Under the pieces are notes generated by a model. It had not been told where the DNA came from and did no database searches. It saw only the letters and a program-made list of their open reading frames with translations. A stretch of 64,000 bases of DNA from positions 1,286,501-1,350,500 of the forward strand of contig JADKFU010000005.1 in assembly GCA_016717285.1 (NCBI GenBank). Direction: 5' to 3'. The DNA is from Chitinophagaceae bacterium. Its GTDB lineage: Bacteria > Bacteroidota > Bacteroidia > Chitinophagales > UBA10324. The first letter of the stretch is position 1. Each line of letters opens with the position of its first letter. This document shows positions 1 to 9,240 of the stretch, one piece after another. The position numbers and the translations under genes were made by a program.

Positions 1-142
1 CGGAAAATTAACAGATACTTTTTTTTATACCATTTTTATCAGCGACAGAGCAGGAAACATGAGCAATGAAGTGACTACACCATTGATAATTTGTGATTGT
101 CATTAGTTGGTTGAAAACAAAACTCCCGGAATTATGATCCAA

Positions 143-1642
143 CTAAGCCAATCTGTTTTTTCTCCAGTTAGCGTGCTGATTGTTTACCGTACCAGCAGCA
201 TTTACTTTACCTGAAGTGTTTTCACCTCCACCGGAAAGGCCCGCACCTAACAACGCGGCAATTTCCTTTTCAGCAGCATCATGTTCTTCCAGCGAAATAC
301 TATCTGCCTTAAAATATTTTGGAATAAACCCGGTATCAAAGTTCCCGCTTACAAAGTCCGGATGTTTCAAAACCCATTTACCAAAACTTAAAGTGGTTTG
401 TACGCCTGACACTTCATATTCATCAATTGCGCGGATGAGTCGCGCAATCGCTTCAGTACGGTCTTTGCCATGTGCAATAAGCTTTGCCAGCAATGGATCG
501 TAATGAATGGGAATATCCATGCCTTCTTCAAATCCATCATCCACTCTAACTCCCGGACCTTGCGGACGACGGTAGGTATTCAGCCGGCCGATGTCAGGTA
601 AAAAATTATTCACCGGATCTTCTGCGCATACCCGCAACTCCATTGCATGTCCATGTATTTTTAAATCATCCTGCGAGAAACTTAGTTTTTCACCACGCGC
701 AATCTTTATCTGTTCCTTTACGAGATCAAGACCGGTGATAAACTCTGTAACAGGATGTTCGACCTGCAGGCGTGTGTTCATTTCAAGGAAATAATATTTC
801 ATTTGATCGTCCACTAAAAATTCAACAGTGCCTGCATTATAATAGCCACATGCCTTAGCCAAAGCAAGAGCACTGGTTCCCATTGCTTTCCGCATCCCGG
901 GTGTAAGAATAGAGGAAGGTGCTTCTTCTATTAATTTCTGATGTCTTCTTTGAATGGAACATTCGCGTTCAAACAAATACACGAGGTTACCGTGCTGGTC
1001 TCCTAAAATCTGAATCTCAATGTGTCGCGGTGAGGTCACGTATTTTTCAATAAAAACCGAACCATCGCCAAAGGCAGCCTGCGCTTCACTGATGGCACGG
1101 CTAACCTGTTCTTCAAACTCGGCTTCATTTTGCACCGTACGCATTCCTTTTCCGCCGCCACCTGCCGATGCTTTGATCAATACAGGATAACCAATATCCG
1201 CTGCAATTTTCTTTGCACTGCCAACATCACTGATGGGTTGTTCTGTTCCGGGAACCAATGGCACATGGTGCTTTCTGGCCGTTTCTTTTGCTGCTAATTT
1301 ACTACCCATCAGTTCCATCGCTTCAGGAGACGGGCCGATGAAAATGATTCCTTCTTCCCGCACTTTTCGTGCGAAGTCCGCATTCTCACTCAGGAATCCG
1401 TATCCGGGATGAATGCCATCTACTTTTAACTGATGACAAACTTCTATGATTTTATCGCCGCGCAAATAAGACTGATTGGAAGGTGGCGGACCAATGCACA
1501 CTGCTTCATCAGCATATCTTACGTGCAGTGCATTGCGATCGGCTTCGGAATATACAGCCACTGTGCTGATACCCATTTCTTTTGCAGAGCGCATTACACG
1601 CATGGCAATCTCGCCTCTGTTAGCAATCAGGATTTTCTTCAT
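143..1642 (-). CDS. accC: Biotin carboxylase (acetyl-/acyl-CoA carboxylase subunit)
   Basis: ATP-dependent carboxylation of biotin on the carrier protein, the first half-reaction of acetyl-CoA or acyl-CoA carboxylase, in the cytoplasm. The 499-residue product begins MKKILIANRGEIAMRVMRSA, the family N-terminus. It has the glycine-rich ATP-grasp loop SAGGGGKGMR (near residue 160) and the catalytic signature EMNTRLQVEHPVTE (near 290). The usual length is about 450. The last ~45 residues are a Gly/Asn-rich tail without recognisable function, as in some longer acyl-CoA carboxylase subunits, so the acyl substrate is not certain. No accB or carboxyltransferase gene is adjacent. It is divergent from ccmB. 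Confidence 0.93.
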   Translation of the reverse strand: MKKILIANRGEIAMRVMRSAKEMGISTVAVYSEADRNALHVRYADEAVCIGPPPSNQSYLRGDKIIEVCHQLKVDGIHPGYGFLSENADFARKVREEGIIFIGPSPEAMELMGSKLAAKETARKHHVPLVPGTEQPISDVGSAKKIAADIGYPVLIKASAGGGGKGMRTVQNEAEFEEQVSRAISEAQAAFGDGSVFIEKYVTSPRHIEIQILGDQHGNLVYLFERECSIQRRHQKLIEEAPSSILTPGMRKAMGTSALALAKACGYYNAGTVEFLVDDQMKYYFLEMNTRLQVEHPVTEFITGLDLVKEQIKIARGEKLSFSQDDLKIHGHAMELRVCAEDPVNNFLPDIGRLNTYRRPQGPGVRVDDGFEEGMDIPIHYDPLLAKLIAHGKDRTEAIARLIRAIDEYEVSGVQTTLSFGKWVLKHPDFVSGNFDTGFIPKYFKADSISLEEHDAAEKEIAALLGAGLSGGGENTSGKVNAAGTVNNQHANWRKNRLA

Positions 1643-1765
1643 GGGTGAAAAATAGAAAATGAAAAACTTAAAATGAATGATAATTACCTTTTTTTAAGAA
1701 TACCAAATGGGGCTTCACTGGCGGCATCATCATGGTTTTGAAACTTCTTACTTACTTTCGCTGCT

Positions 1766-2419
1766 ATGTGGAAGGAAATCAAGGCGCTCCTCATAAAGGA
1801 TATCAAACTGGAATGGCGGCAACGCTATGCAATTAGTGGCATCCTCCTTTATTTGGCAGCAACCATTTTTCTCGTCTATATCAGCTTTATTGAAATGGAG
1901 CCTGTTGTCTGGGTCACATTATTCTGGATCATTCTTCTATTTACGGCTGTAAATGCTGTAGCGAAAAGTTTTATGCAGGAAAGCAAGGGCAGAATGCTGT
2001 ATTATTATTCGATTGCGCATCCACGGACGGTTATACTTTCAAAACTTATTTACAACGGTGGCATGATGTTGTTGCTGGCATTTATAGGAATGATCCTTTA
2101 CATGATCGTGAATAAAAGTCCGATTTCACAAGTGCCTTATTTTATTGCTGTAGTGCTTTTGGGAAGCCTTAGCTTTGGTCTTGCTTTTACTATGATGTCT
2201 GCTATTGCAGCAAAAGCCAATCAGAGTGTAGCACTGATGGCAATTCTTAGTCTTCCTTTTATTATACCTGTTCTTTTATTATTGATCAAGCTTACACAAA
2301 CAGCATTGCTCAATCACATCGAGTTTTATCCTGTTAAAGATTTTGTGCTGTTGTTTTCGCTGGATGTTATTATGGTGGTAATGGCGGTTTTATTATTTCC
2401 TTATCTTTGGCGCGAATGA
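1766..2419 (+). CDS. ccmB: Heme exporter protein B (cytochrome c maturation ABC permease)
   Basis: Integral membrane subunit of the CcmAB transporter of the system I cytochrome c maturation machinery. The 217-residue product has about six hydrophobic segments after a short basic N-terminus (MWKEIKALLIKDIKLEWRQR), as in CcmB. It is followed by ccmC and a CcmD-like gene on the same strand. The partner ATPase CcmA is not in the window. A TACTTTCG element just upstream (about 1753-1760) resembles the Bacteroidota -7 box and would give a very short or no leader. The window also encodes a seven-heme cytochrome (30782-32692) that would need this machinery. Confidence 0.85.
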   Translation: MWKEIKALLIKDIKLEWRQRYAISGILLYLAATIFLVYISFIEMEPVVWVTLFWIILLFTAVNAVAKSFMQESKGRMLYYYSIAHPRTVILSKLIYNGGMMLLLAFIGMILYMIVNKSPISQVPYFIAVVLLGSLSFGLAFTMMSAIAAKANQSVALMAILSLPFIIPVLLLLIKLTQTALLNHIEFYPVKDFVLLFSLDVIMVVMAVLLFPYLWRE

Positions 2420-2553
2420 AAATAACCGGAATTCCATTCACGCATTGCGTTACCCTTTTTAACGATTATCAATCCCTGCTCACCAGCGTTTTGTATAGAA
2501 ATCCCGATTTCCTGTTTTATTATTGTCGCGTTAACAGTCGGTTTTAATAATAG

Positions 2554-3279
2554 ATGAATATGAAACGAAACTGGTGGAAAGTGTTTTGTGTAATATTGAT
2601 CACTTATACGATCATCGCCGGATTTCTGATGCCATCGCCAGCGCTGCCCATTTTGCATGAGTCCATCCGCAATCTCTATTTCCATGTACCGATGTGGTTT
2701 GGCATGACCATACTGTTGCTGATTTCTATGATATACAGTATTCGTTATTTGTCAAAAAGTAATCTTGTTTTTGACATTTATGCAACTGCTGCTGCGCGTA
2801 TCGGCCTTTTAATGGGAGTGCTTGGTATATTAACCGGCATGCAGTGGGCACGCACCACCTGGGGCGCCTGGTGGACCAATGATCCAAAATTGATGGGTGC
2901 AGCGGTTGGTCTTCTGATTTATCTTGCCTATTTCGTTTTACGCAATTCAATTGATGACATTGACCGTCGTGCAAAAGTGTCAGCGGTCTTTAATATTATG
3001 GCCTACGCCATTTTCATTCCTACCATATTCATTGTTCCACGGCTTACAGATTCATTGCATCCCGGCAATGGTGGCAACCCCGGATTTTCTGCATATGATC
3101 TTGATGGCGGAATGAGATTGGTTTTTTATCCTGCAGTTTTAGGATGGAGTTTACTCGGCGTTTGGATCATGACCCTTGTTGCCCGCATTCGAACAATGGA
3201 AGTGACGTTGATGGCTGGCCACACTATTTTTAATGCTCCCGCCAAGGCAGCAAATATTATTGACTCACCGGTTTCTTAA
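2554..3279 (+). CDS. ccmC: Heme exporter protein C / CcsA-like cytochrome c biogenesis protein
   Basis: Membrane heme-handling protein that delivers heme during c-type cytochrome assembly. The 241-residue product has six predicted membrane segments. It carries the family tryptophan-rich motif in WARTTWGAWWTNDPKL (near residue 100) and histidines in periplasmic loops (YFHVPMWF near 43 and a later SLHPGN) that match the heme-ligand positions of CcmC. It lies 134 bases after ccmB and 12 bases before the CcmD-like gene. CcmC and CcsA share this fold; the neighbours favour CcmC. Confidence 0.88.
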   Translation: MNMKRNWWKVFCVILITYTIIAGFLMPSPALPILHESIRNLYFHVPMWFGMTILLLISMIYSIRYLSKSNLVFDIYATAAARIGLLMGVLGILTGMQWARTTWGAWWTNDPKLMGAAVGLLIYLAYFVLRNSIDDIDRRAKVSAVFNIMAYAIFIPTIFIVPRLTDSLHPGNGGNPGFSAYDLDGGMRLVFYPAVLGWSLLGVWIMTLVARIRTMEVTLMAGHTIFNAPAKAANIIDSPVS

Positions 3280-3291
3280 TCTAAAGTTTAT

Positions 3292-3525
3292 ATGAAAAAA
3301 ACACTGATTGTTTTCGCCATCCTGCTATTAAATACAGTGTTGTTGCAAGCACAAGGCACCGGCCTGGATGAACAAGCCGGCAATTTTTTGCGTGAATCGG
3401 GTAAATTATATGTAGTGATTACCATCCTCGTTACTATATTTGCCGGCATCGTAATTTTCTTAATATTTCAGGAACGCAGAATTTCTCAACTCGAAAAAAA
3501 AATTAAAGACAACGAAAAACCATGA
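3292..3525 (+). CDS. CcmD-like small membrane protein
   Basis: A 77-residue protein with an N-terminal signal-like hydrophobic stretch ending near residue 20 (LLQAQG), a second membrane helix (VVITILVTIFAGIVIFLIF) and a charged tail that may form a short coiled coil (RRISQLEKKIKDN). This layout and the position directly after ccmC fit the CcmD family, which stabilises the CcmABC complex. Sequence similarity cannot be judged for so short a protein, so the call rests on layout and context. Its stop overlaps the next start (ATGA at 3522-3525), so it is probably translationally coupled to the glutamate dehydrogenase gene. Confidence 0.7.
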   Translation: MKKTLIVFAILLLNTVLLQAQGTGLDEQAGNFLRESGKLYVVITILVTIFAGIVIFLIFQERRISQLEKKIKDNEKP

Positions 3526-4964
3526 AGAAAGGAACACAAGATGGCCATAGCTTTTTTCAGAATGTAGAACGTTACTTCGATAAAGCTGCAAATTTTCTCA
3601 ACTACGAACCCGGATTACTTGCACAGATCAAAGCATGTAACAGCGTATACCAAATGCGTTTTCCGGTGGTGGTGGAAGACAAAAAGACCGGAAAGAAAAG
3701 TGTGGAAGTGATTGAAGCATATCGTGTGCAGCATTCGCAGCACAGAGTACCTTGTAAAGGAGGTATCCGCTATAGTCCGGATGTAAACCAGGATGAAGTG
3801 ATGGCGCTTGCCGCACTCATGACTTACAAATGCTCCATCGTGGATGTTCCGTTCGGCGGAGCAAAAGGCGGTATCCGCATCGATAAAAAGAAGTACAGTG
3901 ATGATACCATCGAACGCATTACGCGGCGCTACACGACTGAATTGATCAAGAAGAATTTTATCGGTCCCGGCATCGACGTGCCTGCTCCTGATTACGGAAC
4001 AGGTGAACGTGAAATGTCGTGGATCGTGGATACATATGTTGCCTTTCATCCCGGAGAAATCAATGCTTATGGTTGCGTAACCGGAAAACCAATTATGAAT
4101 GGTGGTGTCCATGGAAGAAGGGAAGCTACCGGTCGCGGCGTTTATTTCGGAATCCGTGAAGCATGTGCCGTAGCGGAAGACATGAAGAAACTTGGGCTCA
4201 GCACCGGCATAGAAGGAAAAAGAATATCCGTGCAGGGATTGGGAAATGTAGGCTATCATTCCGCGAAATTTTTTGTGGAAGCAGGGGCATTGCTGGTTGC
4301 AGTATCAGAAATTGATTGCGCGCTGATCAATCCTAAAGGGATGGATCTTGACGACATCATGAAGTGGAAAGCAGAAAAAGGAAACCTACTCGCTTACCCC
4401 AAAGCAAAAATTGTAAAGAATCCGGGAGCAGCGCTTGAAGTGGATTGCGACATCCTCATTCCTGCTGCGCTGGAAAGCGTAATTACAGAAGAGAACGCAC
4501 CACGCATCAAAGCAAAAATAATTGCTGAAGGTGCAAACGGACCGTGCACTCCGCGTGGTGAAGACATCCTGTTGAAGAAGGGCGTATTAATTGTTCCTGA
4601 TATGTTTCTGAATGCAGGTGGCGTTACAGTATCTTACTTTGAATGGCTCAAGAATCTTTCGCATGTTCATTTTGGCCGGATGGATAAACGCTTCAGCGAA
4701 AACACCAACAAGGTCTTTATGGACCAGATTGAAAGTGTAACAGGACAAAAGCTGAATGCAGAAGCCAAACAATTGCTCGAGCACGGTGCTGAAGAAGAGG
4801 ATTTGGTGAATAGCGGCCTGGAAGATACAATGATCAGTTCTTACCAGAATATCCGTAAAACCTGGAAGCAGGATAAGAGAATTAAAGACATGCGGACAGC
4901 AGCATTTGTGTATGCCATTGACAGAGTTGCTTCATCCTATACCACACTTGGTATCTGGCCATAA
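3522..4964 (+). CDS. Glu/Leu/Phe/Val dehydrogenase family protein (glutamate dehydrogenase)
   Basis: NAD(P)-dependent oxidative deamination of glutamate to 2-oxoglutarate, linking nitrogen and carbon metabolism. The 480-residue product has the catalytic lysine motif PFGGAKGGIRIDKKK (near residue 110), the substrate-domain segment PAPDYGTGEREMSWIVDTY (near 155), and the Rossmann motif VQGLGNVG (near 240). The glutamate-type residues around the lysine make glutamate the likely substrate, but cofactor preference cannot be read safely. It overlaps the CcmD-like gene by four bases and ends before a strong terminator, so it is probably the last gene of the ccm transcript. Confidence 0.9.
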   Translation: MKKGTQDGHSFFQNVERYFDKAANFLNYEPGLLAQIKACNSVYQMRFPVVVEDKKTGKKSVEVIEAYRVQHSQHRVPCKGGIRYSPDVNQDEVMALAALMTYKCSIVDVPFGGAKGGIRIDKKKYSDDTIERITRRYTTELIKKNFIGPGIDVPAPDYGTGEREMSWIVDTYVAFHPGEINAYGCVTGKPIMNGGVHGRREATGRGVYFGIREACAVAEDMKKLGLSTGIEGKRISVQGLGNVGYHSAKFFVEAGALLVAVSEIDCALINPKGMDLDDIMKWKAEKGNLLAYPKAKIVKNPGAALEVDCDILIPAALESVITEENAPRIKAKIIAEGANGPCTPRGEDILLKKGVLIVPDMFLNAGGVTVSYFEWLKNLSHVHFGRMDKRFSENTNKVFMDQIESVTGQKLNAEAKQLLEHGAEEEDLVNSGLEDTMISSYQNIRKTWKQDKRIKDMRTAAFVYAIDRVASSYTTLGIWP

Positions 4965-4988
4965 AAAGCCAATTCTTAATCTCAAAGT

Positions 4989-5021
4989 AAAAAGCCGGTC
5001 AGTTGTTTGACCGGCTTTTTA
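4989..5021 (+). terminator. Rho-independent terminator after glutamate dehydrogenase
   Basis: The 11-base arms AAAAGCCGGTC (4990-5000) and GACCGGCTTTT (5009-5019) flank a short loop, followed by T residues. It lies 25 bases after the stop codon and also before the convergent desaturase end, so it may work in both directions. Confidence 0.85.
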
Positions 5022-5048
5022 ATTACACCTGTTGAGATTGAAAAGTAA

Positions 5049-6134
5049 TCAGGCAAATCCGGGTTTGCCTAATCTTTGCAAATGAATCACGTGGGCGCGA
5101 AGTGCTTTTAACATGGATGGATATTCAATATACCTGACATTGAACTGCGCGCATGTTTCTTTCACCAGACGGCTGATTTCCGGATAATGTACATGACTGA
5201 TCTTCGGAAACAGGTGGTGCTCTACCTGAAAGTTCAAACCGCCGAGTAACCAGGAAACTAACTTGCTCTTGGTTGCAAAATTTGCTGTGGTTGCTATCTG
5301 GTGCAACGCCCATTCCTGTTCCACTTTATTAGAGGTCGGATCAGCATTCGGGAATTGTGTTTCTGTCACAATATGTGCTAACTGAAAAACGATGGCCATG
5401 AATAACCCGCAAAAGAAATGTATGATGAAGAACCCAATGAGTGTTTTTATCCAGCCGACTGTGAGAACCGGAATCAGCAGAAACAGCGAGATGTAAAAGA
5501 CTTTTGAAATCCAGAAAATGAAATGTTCTTTCACTGACCATGATTGCTTCACCATGCCATCCGTAATTCTGCCGGTGAAATATTTATCGAAGTCCTGGTA
5601 AAACACCCAGGAAATATAGGTTGCACCGTATAATACAAACCAGTAAAAATGCTGAAAGCGGTGAAACCAGTATCGAGGTTGGTTGTCGTGCAAGCGCATT
5701 AAGGGACCTACTTCAATATCTGAATCCATGCCTTCAATATTGGTATAAGTGTGGTGCGAGATGTTGTGTTTTAATTTCCAGAAATAAGAACTGCCACCGA
5801 AGAAATTGAGTGAGTGTACAGACACAATATTTACCCACTTGTATTTTGATAAACTGTGGTGCCCCCCTTCATGCATGATATTAAAGCCTACCAGGGCCAT
5901 GCTCAGTCCTAACAGTATGCAAAGAAGTATGGAAACGAAAACGCCCGGTGTGAAGAACACTAAAATGATATATAAAGACAATGTAAGGCAGGCTTGCAGA
6001 ATGCCCTTAAAATAAACGGAGAGATTTCCGGTTTGGCGAATCTGATGCTGAATGAAATATCCATCTACCTTTTCTTTCAATGCTTTGAAAAACGGAGTGG
6101 AGGTATTGTTAAAGGTAACTTTGGGTATTGCCAT
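5049..6134 (-). CDS. Membrane fatty acid desaturase (acyl-CoA/acyl-lipid type)
   Basis: Introduces a cis double bond into an acyl chain, probably for membrane fluidity. The 361-residue product has all three histidine boxes of the diiron desaturases: HEGGHH (88-93), HNISHH (123-128) and QVEHH (303-307). The Q in the third box is typical of linoleoyl-CoA/front-end-like desaturases, though no cytochrome b5 domain is fused. Four or more hydrophobic segments lie between the boxes. Position specificity cannot be read from sequence. It is convergent with glutamate dehydrogenase and stands alone. Confidence 0.88.
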   Translation of the reverse strand: MAIPKVTFNNTSTPFFKALKEKVDGYFIQHQIRQTGNLSVYFKGILQACLTLSLYIILVFFTPGVFVSILLCILLGLSMALVGFNIMHEGGHHSLSKYKWVNIVSVHSLNFFGGSSYFWKLKHNISHHTYTNIEGMDSDIEVGPLMRLHDNQPRYWFHRFQHFYWFVLYGATYISWVFYQDFDKYFTGRITDGMVKQSWSVKEHFIFWISKVFYISLFLLIPVLTVGWIKTLIGFFIIHFFCGLFMAIVFQLAHIVTETQFPNADPTSNKVEQEWALHQIATTANFATKSKLVSWLLGGLNFQVEHHLFPKISHVHYPEISRLVKETCAQFNVRYIEYPSMLKALRAHVIHLQRLGKPGFA

Positions 6135-6582
6135 GCCAGAGAGATTGTGTTTTTGTAAGCAGATGGTAAATCAAACATTCATTGGAGACCTTTTAAGAGA
6201 CCTGAGTATTATCTAAATCTTTCAAATACCAAACTGCTAAACTGCAACAATGGCGCAAGGTAAATGTTTTCCATTGCGAATTCAGGAATCAGCATTGCCT
6301 AATTTCATTTATGAGTGGCATATGACAATGCTGCAAGTTTTTGAAGCAGTACTTTCACTTTTTGATGACTATTTTGGGAAAGACCTATCAGTTCGTCCTA
6401 TGGAATCAACGAGTTGAAACTAAGACCAAATTTTAAAAACCTGGAGCATTCTGTGGTAAATTTCATGTTCATTGTAATCCTATAAATAGTTAATTATCAA
6501 TAATCTATACAAAAATTGACCTTGCTACCTCAAGATTTTATATCTTGCGCGAAATTTTTTTAATTCTTTAAAACAATTCATA
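6135..6582. other. Intergenic region between divergent genes
   Basis: The 448 bases between the desaturase and the small protein gene show no convincing reading frame. The left part probably holds the desaturase promoter: a TACCTTGC element lies on the minus strand at 6255-6262. The right end holds the candidate promoter listed separately. No large repeat was seen. Confidence 0.4.
6516..6548 (+). promoter_or_regulatory. Candidate promoter of the 70-residue protein gene
   Basis: TTG at 6516-6518 and TATCTTGC at 6541-6548 are 22 bases apart, close to the Bacteroidota TTTG / TAnnTTTG pattern but imperfect at the -7 box. They lie 35 bases before the start codon. Confidence 0.3.
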
Positions 6583-6795
6583 ATGGGAAACTTTGGTCGT
6601 CCGGCCACCAGACCGGCAAAAATGATGGATGGATTCTACATTGAAGTAGCAAATAAGGGATCCAAAATTAAAGGCGTAAAGATCAGGAATGAAAGCAGGG
6701 AAGCAATGGAAAATTCAGCCCGTGAGTATTCAAAAAACAAGGAAGTAACCATTTTAGGTGAGTACAAAAACGAAACCTGGGTCAACGGTAAGTAA
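6583..6795 (+). CDS. Small conserved-looking protein of unknown function
   Basis: A 70-residue, strongly basic and soluble protein (begins MGNFGRPATRPAKMMDGFYI) with no signal peptide or membrane helix. I do not recognise the family. Reasons to believe the gene: an ATG start after a candidate promoter, Bacteroidota-like codon use, and a strong terminator 61 bases after the stop, giving a compact monocistronic unit. The alternating charged and beta-prone pattern (VANKGSKIKGVKIRNESR) suggests a small folded domain, perhaps nucleic-acid binding, but that is a guess. Confidence 0.65.
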   Translation: MGNFGRPATRPAKMMDGFYIEVANKGSKIKGVKIRNESREAMENSAREYSKNKEVTILGEYKNETWVNGK

Positions 6796-6856
6796 ACACC
6801 AGATTGCCCTTACTTTAGCAGTCATTTAATTAGTTCTCATTTAATTCTACCTTTTT

Positions 6857-6906
6857 AAGCACTTTGATTTGCCAGTTACTCTTTGGTGAATCAAAGTGTT
6901 TTTTTT
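6857..6906 (+). terminator. Rho-independent terminator after the small protein gene
   Basis: Arms around GCACTTTGATT (6859-6869) and AATCAAAGTGT (6889-6899) enclose a 19-base loop and are followed by eight T residues. This marks the end of a monocistronic unit. Confidence 0.8.
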
Positions 6907-7038
6907 TGCCTTTCAGGAATCTCCTGATAGTTTCAAAATGGCGTTGAGGTTTTAAAATCGCATAAATTTTCAACCATTTTGCTCAAGTAGATTGCTTTTC
7001 TTAAAACGCATCCTATCAAAAATCACAATTGATTTGAA

Positions 7039-8268
7039 ATGAATCAAAAAAAGCTGCTCGTGATTGGAGGTGGTGCGGCAGGATTTTTTTGCGCGGTAAA
7101 TGCGGCACGCTTAAATCCTGCTTTGCAGGTAACAATAGCGGAAAAATCAGGACAGGTGTTGCAAAAAGTAAAAGTGAGCGGCGGCGGAAGATGCAATGTA
7201 ACGCATGCCTGTTTCGACATACAGGAAATGGCAGGTTGCTATCCGAGAGGCGAAAGATTTATGAGAAGTGCTTTCCACCATTTTTTCTCGACCGACACTA
7301 TTGAGTGGTTTCAAAGCAGAAGCGTTCCATTAAAAACTGAGGACGATGGCAGAATGTTTCCGGAAGCAAATACATCGCAGGCCATTATTGATTGCCTGTT
7401 TGGTGAAATGCAACGCTATAACGTAACGCTACAGTTGCATTTTCCGGTAGAAAAAATTGAGCCGCTCGACGAGGGCTTTCACATTTACTACAGAAAAGGA
7501 GAAAAGCTTTATACTGATTTCGTGATGATTGCATGCGGTGGATTTTCGAAAGCCACTCAGTTTGACTGGCTGAAGAATTTGAAGCTGCAAATAGAGGAAC
7601 CCGTTCCCTCACTTTTCACTTTTAACTTTCCCGGCCATCCGCTGAATAAACTTATGGGCATTGCTGCCTCTGATGCAATTATCAAAATAGCAGGCAGTAA
7701 GCGATCATCAAATGGCCCGGTTCTCATAACGCATTGGGGATTGAGCGGACCTGCAGTGTTGAAACTTTCTGCATTTGCTGCAAGAGAACTTTCAAATGTG
7801 AATTATCAATTTAAAGTTGTTGTAAACTGGTGTTCAACTTACCAGGAACAAAGTTTTGTTGAAAAAATTAAGGAGCAGCGCGCTCTTTCACCTGCCAGGA
7901 AACTGATCAACGGAAATTTTACAGGACTGGCTTCGCGATTATGGGAATTTCTGTTAATCGAATCCGGAATTGATGAAACCAAAAGATGGGCTGACCTGAC
8001 GGTTACGATGATTAATAAACTGGCAAAAAATTGCTGTGCTTATGAAATGAATGCAAATGGCAAAACAACTTTTAAAGAAGAATTTGTAAGCGCTGGTGGC
8101 ATTTCGCTTAAAGAAATGGACGTGAATTCGATGATGAGTAAACGATATAACGGGTTATACTTTGCCGGTGAAATTTTGGACGTGGATGGTATTACCGGAG
8201 GTTACAATTTTCAACATGCATGGACTTCCGCTTTCATTGCCGCAACACATATTGCAGATCGCGCATGA
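7039..8268 (+). CDS. NAD(P)/FAD-dependent oxidoreductase, HI0933/YhiN (BaiN-like) family
   Basis: A flavoprotein of 409 residues. It has the N-terminal dinucleotide motif VIGGGAAGFFCAVNAA (near residue 8), the family motif KVSGGGRCNVTHA (near 52), a second region SNGPVLITHWGLSGPAVL (near 232), and a C-terminal FAD-contact segment GLYFAGEILDVDGITGGYN. This arrangement defines the HI0933-like (YhiN) family. Members have been linked to reductive or dehydrogenation chemistry on small molecules, but the substrate here is unknown. It stands alone and ends four bases from the convergent neighbour. Confidence 0.88.
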   Translation: MNQKKLLVIGGGAAGFFCAVNAARLNPALQVTIAEKSGQVLQKVKVSGGGRCNVTHACFDIQEMAGCYPRGERFMRSAFHHFFSTDTIEWFQSRSVPLKTEDDGRMFPEANTSQAIIDCLFGEMQRYNVTLQLHFPVEKIEPLDEGFHIYYRKGEKLYTDFVMIACGGFSKATQFDWLKNLKLQIEEPVPSLFTFNFPGHPLNKLMGIAASDAIIKIAGSKRSSNGPVLITHWGLSGPAVLKLSAFAARELSNVNYQFKVVVNWCSTYQEQSFVEKIKEQRALSPARKLINGNFTGLASRLWEFLLIESGIDETKRWADLTVTMINKLAKNCCAYEMNANGKTTFKEEFVSAGGISLKEMDVNSMMSKRYNGLYFAGEILDVDGITGGYNFQHAWTSAFIAATHIADRA

Positions 8269-8271
8269 ATG

Positions 8272-9210
8272 CTACTTTGATTTTATGGCAGTTGCAAGCT
8301 GTTTCATTTTCCATTTTTCAAACCAGGGACCGGCCATGTTGTCTTCGTAATAAAGGATCTTTTTCAGAAATGGATCATAGACGATAATATCTCCGCAATC
8401 ATCCACGGATTTCAGGTGGGCCGAAGGGAAATAAAAAAATAGGTAAGCGTAATTTCCGGTTGATTCATCAAACAATAATGGAACAGAGTCCTTCGAAATA
8501 ACCAGGTAATCGTAAGGATAATCTTCCATCACTTTCTCAGTTATGATAGTTTTATCATCCAGTGTAATTTTTCCATTGTTATAGGCTTCATTGATCAGCA
8601 ATGTCTGGTCTGCTATCTGGCGGTCATTTTCATCACTGATGGTCCACTTCACAGAATCTTTCACCATGCTCTTGATCTGTTTCTCCATCACCACCTGCAA
8701 CGATTGATTCAGCAAGGTGAGCATTATTTCATTTTCAATCATACCTGCGCAAAGGTCTGCACGATCAGGGCCGTAACGGAAGGAGCCTAATACTTTTGAT
8801 CCTGATGTGCCGGCTGCCAGAAGTAATTTTGCCTGTTTATAACCACCCTGTGAAAGCACGAAGAAGAATTCTTTTTTCTTCGCAATATCATCACCGGTGA
8901 GCAGGCGAATGGCGGAAGTTTTTTCATCTTTTGCTTCTGCATAAATAAAAAAATTCTTATCGCTGATAACAAACGTGTCGAATTTTGCTGCTGAAATAAA
9001 TTGTAACTGGTTTACGGTCCATTGTTTTTCCAGCGTGGATTGAAACCACTTGTTAAAAGTTTCATCAGTGGTCAGCACAGCATACGTTTGTCCTTTGATG
9101 AAAGCCTGCATCGTAGCAGAAGTATAGCTTTTACTTACTATTTGAGCGGCACCCGGAATAGAATTGTTAAGTAAACAAAAACAGAAAAAGGCGAGAAAAA
9201 CATTCTTCAT
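8272..9210 (-). CDS. Exported protein of unknown function
   Basis: About 312 residues. I prefer the internal methionine at 9210 (MKNVFLAFFCFCLL) over an upstream one at 9240, because it places a normal signal peptide at the N-terminus with likely cleavage after PGAAQ. The rest is a soluble beta-rich protein without membrane helices. No T9SS sorting domain is present. I recognise no domain; the text contains repeated references to short acidic turns (DDKTII, DESTGNYAY) but no catalytic motif. It converges with the flavoprotein gene at a four-base gap. Confidence 0.6.
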   Translation of the reverse strand: MKNVFLAFFCFCLLNNSIPGAAQIVSKSYTSATMQAFIKGQTYAVLTTDETFNKWFQSTLEKQWTVNQLQFISAAKFDTFVISDKNFFIYAEAKDEKTSAIRLLTGDDIAKKKEFFFVLSQGGYKQAKLLLAAGTSGSKVLGSFRYGPDRADLCAGMIENEIMLTLLNQSLQVVMEKQIKSMVKDSVKWTISDENDRQIADQTLLINEAYNNGKITLDDKTIITEKVMEDYPYDYLVISKDSVPLLFDESTGNYAYLFFYFPSAHLKSVDDCGDIIVYDPFLKKILYYEDNMAGPWFEKWKMKQLATAIKSK

Positions 9211-9240
9211 ACTTGCGAGGCGGTTGTGTGGATCAAACAT

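Noticed and set aside
180..503. Plus-strand frame opposite the accC 3' end
   Set aside because: It is the complement of conserved biotin carboxylase coding sequence.
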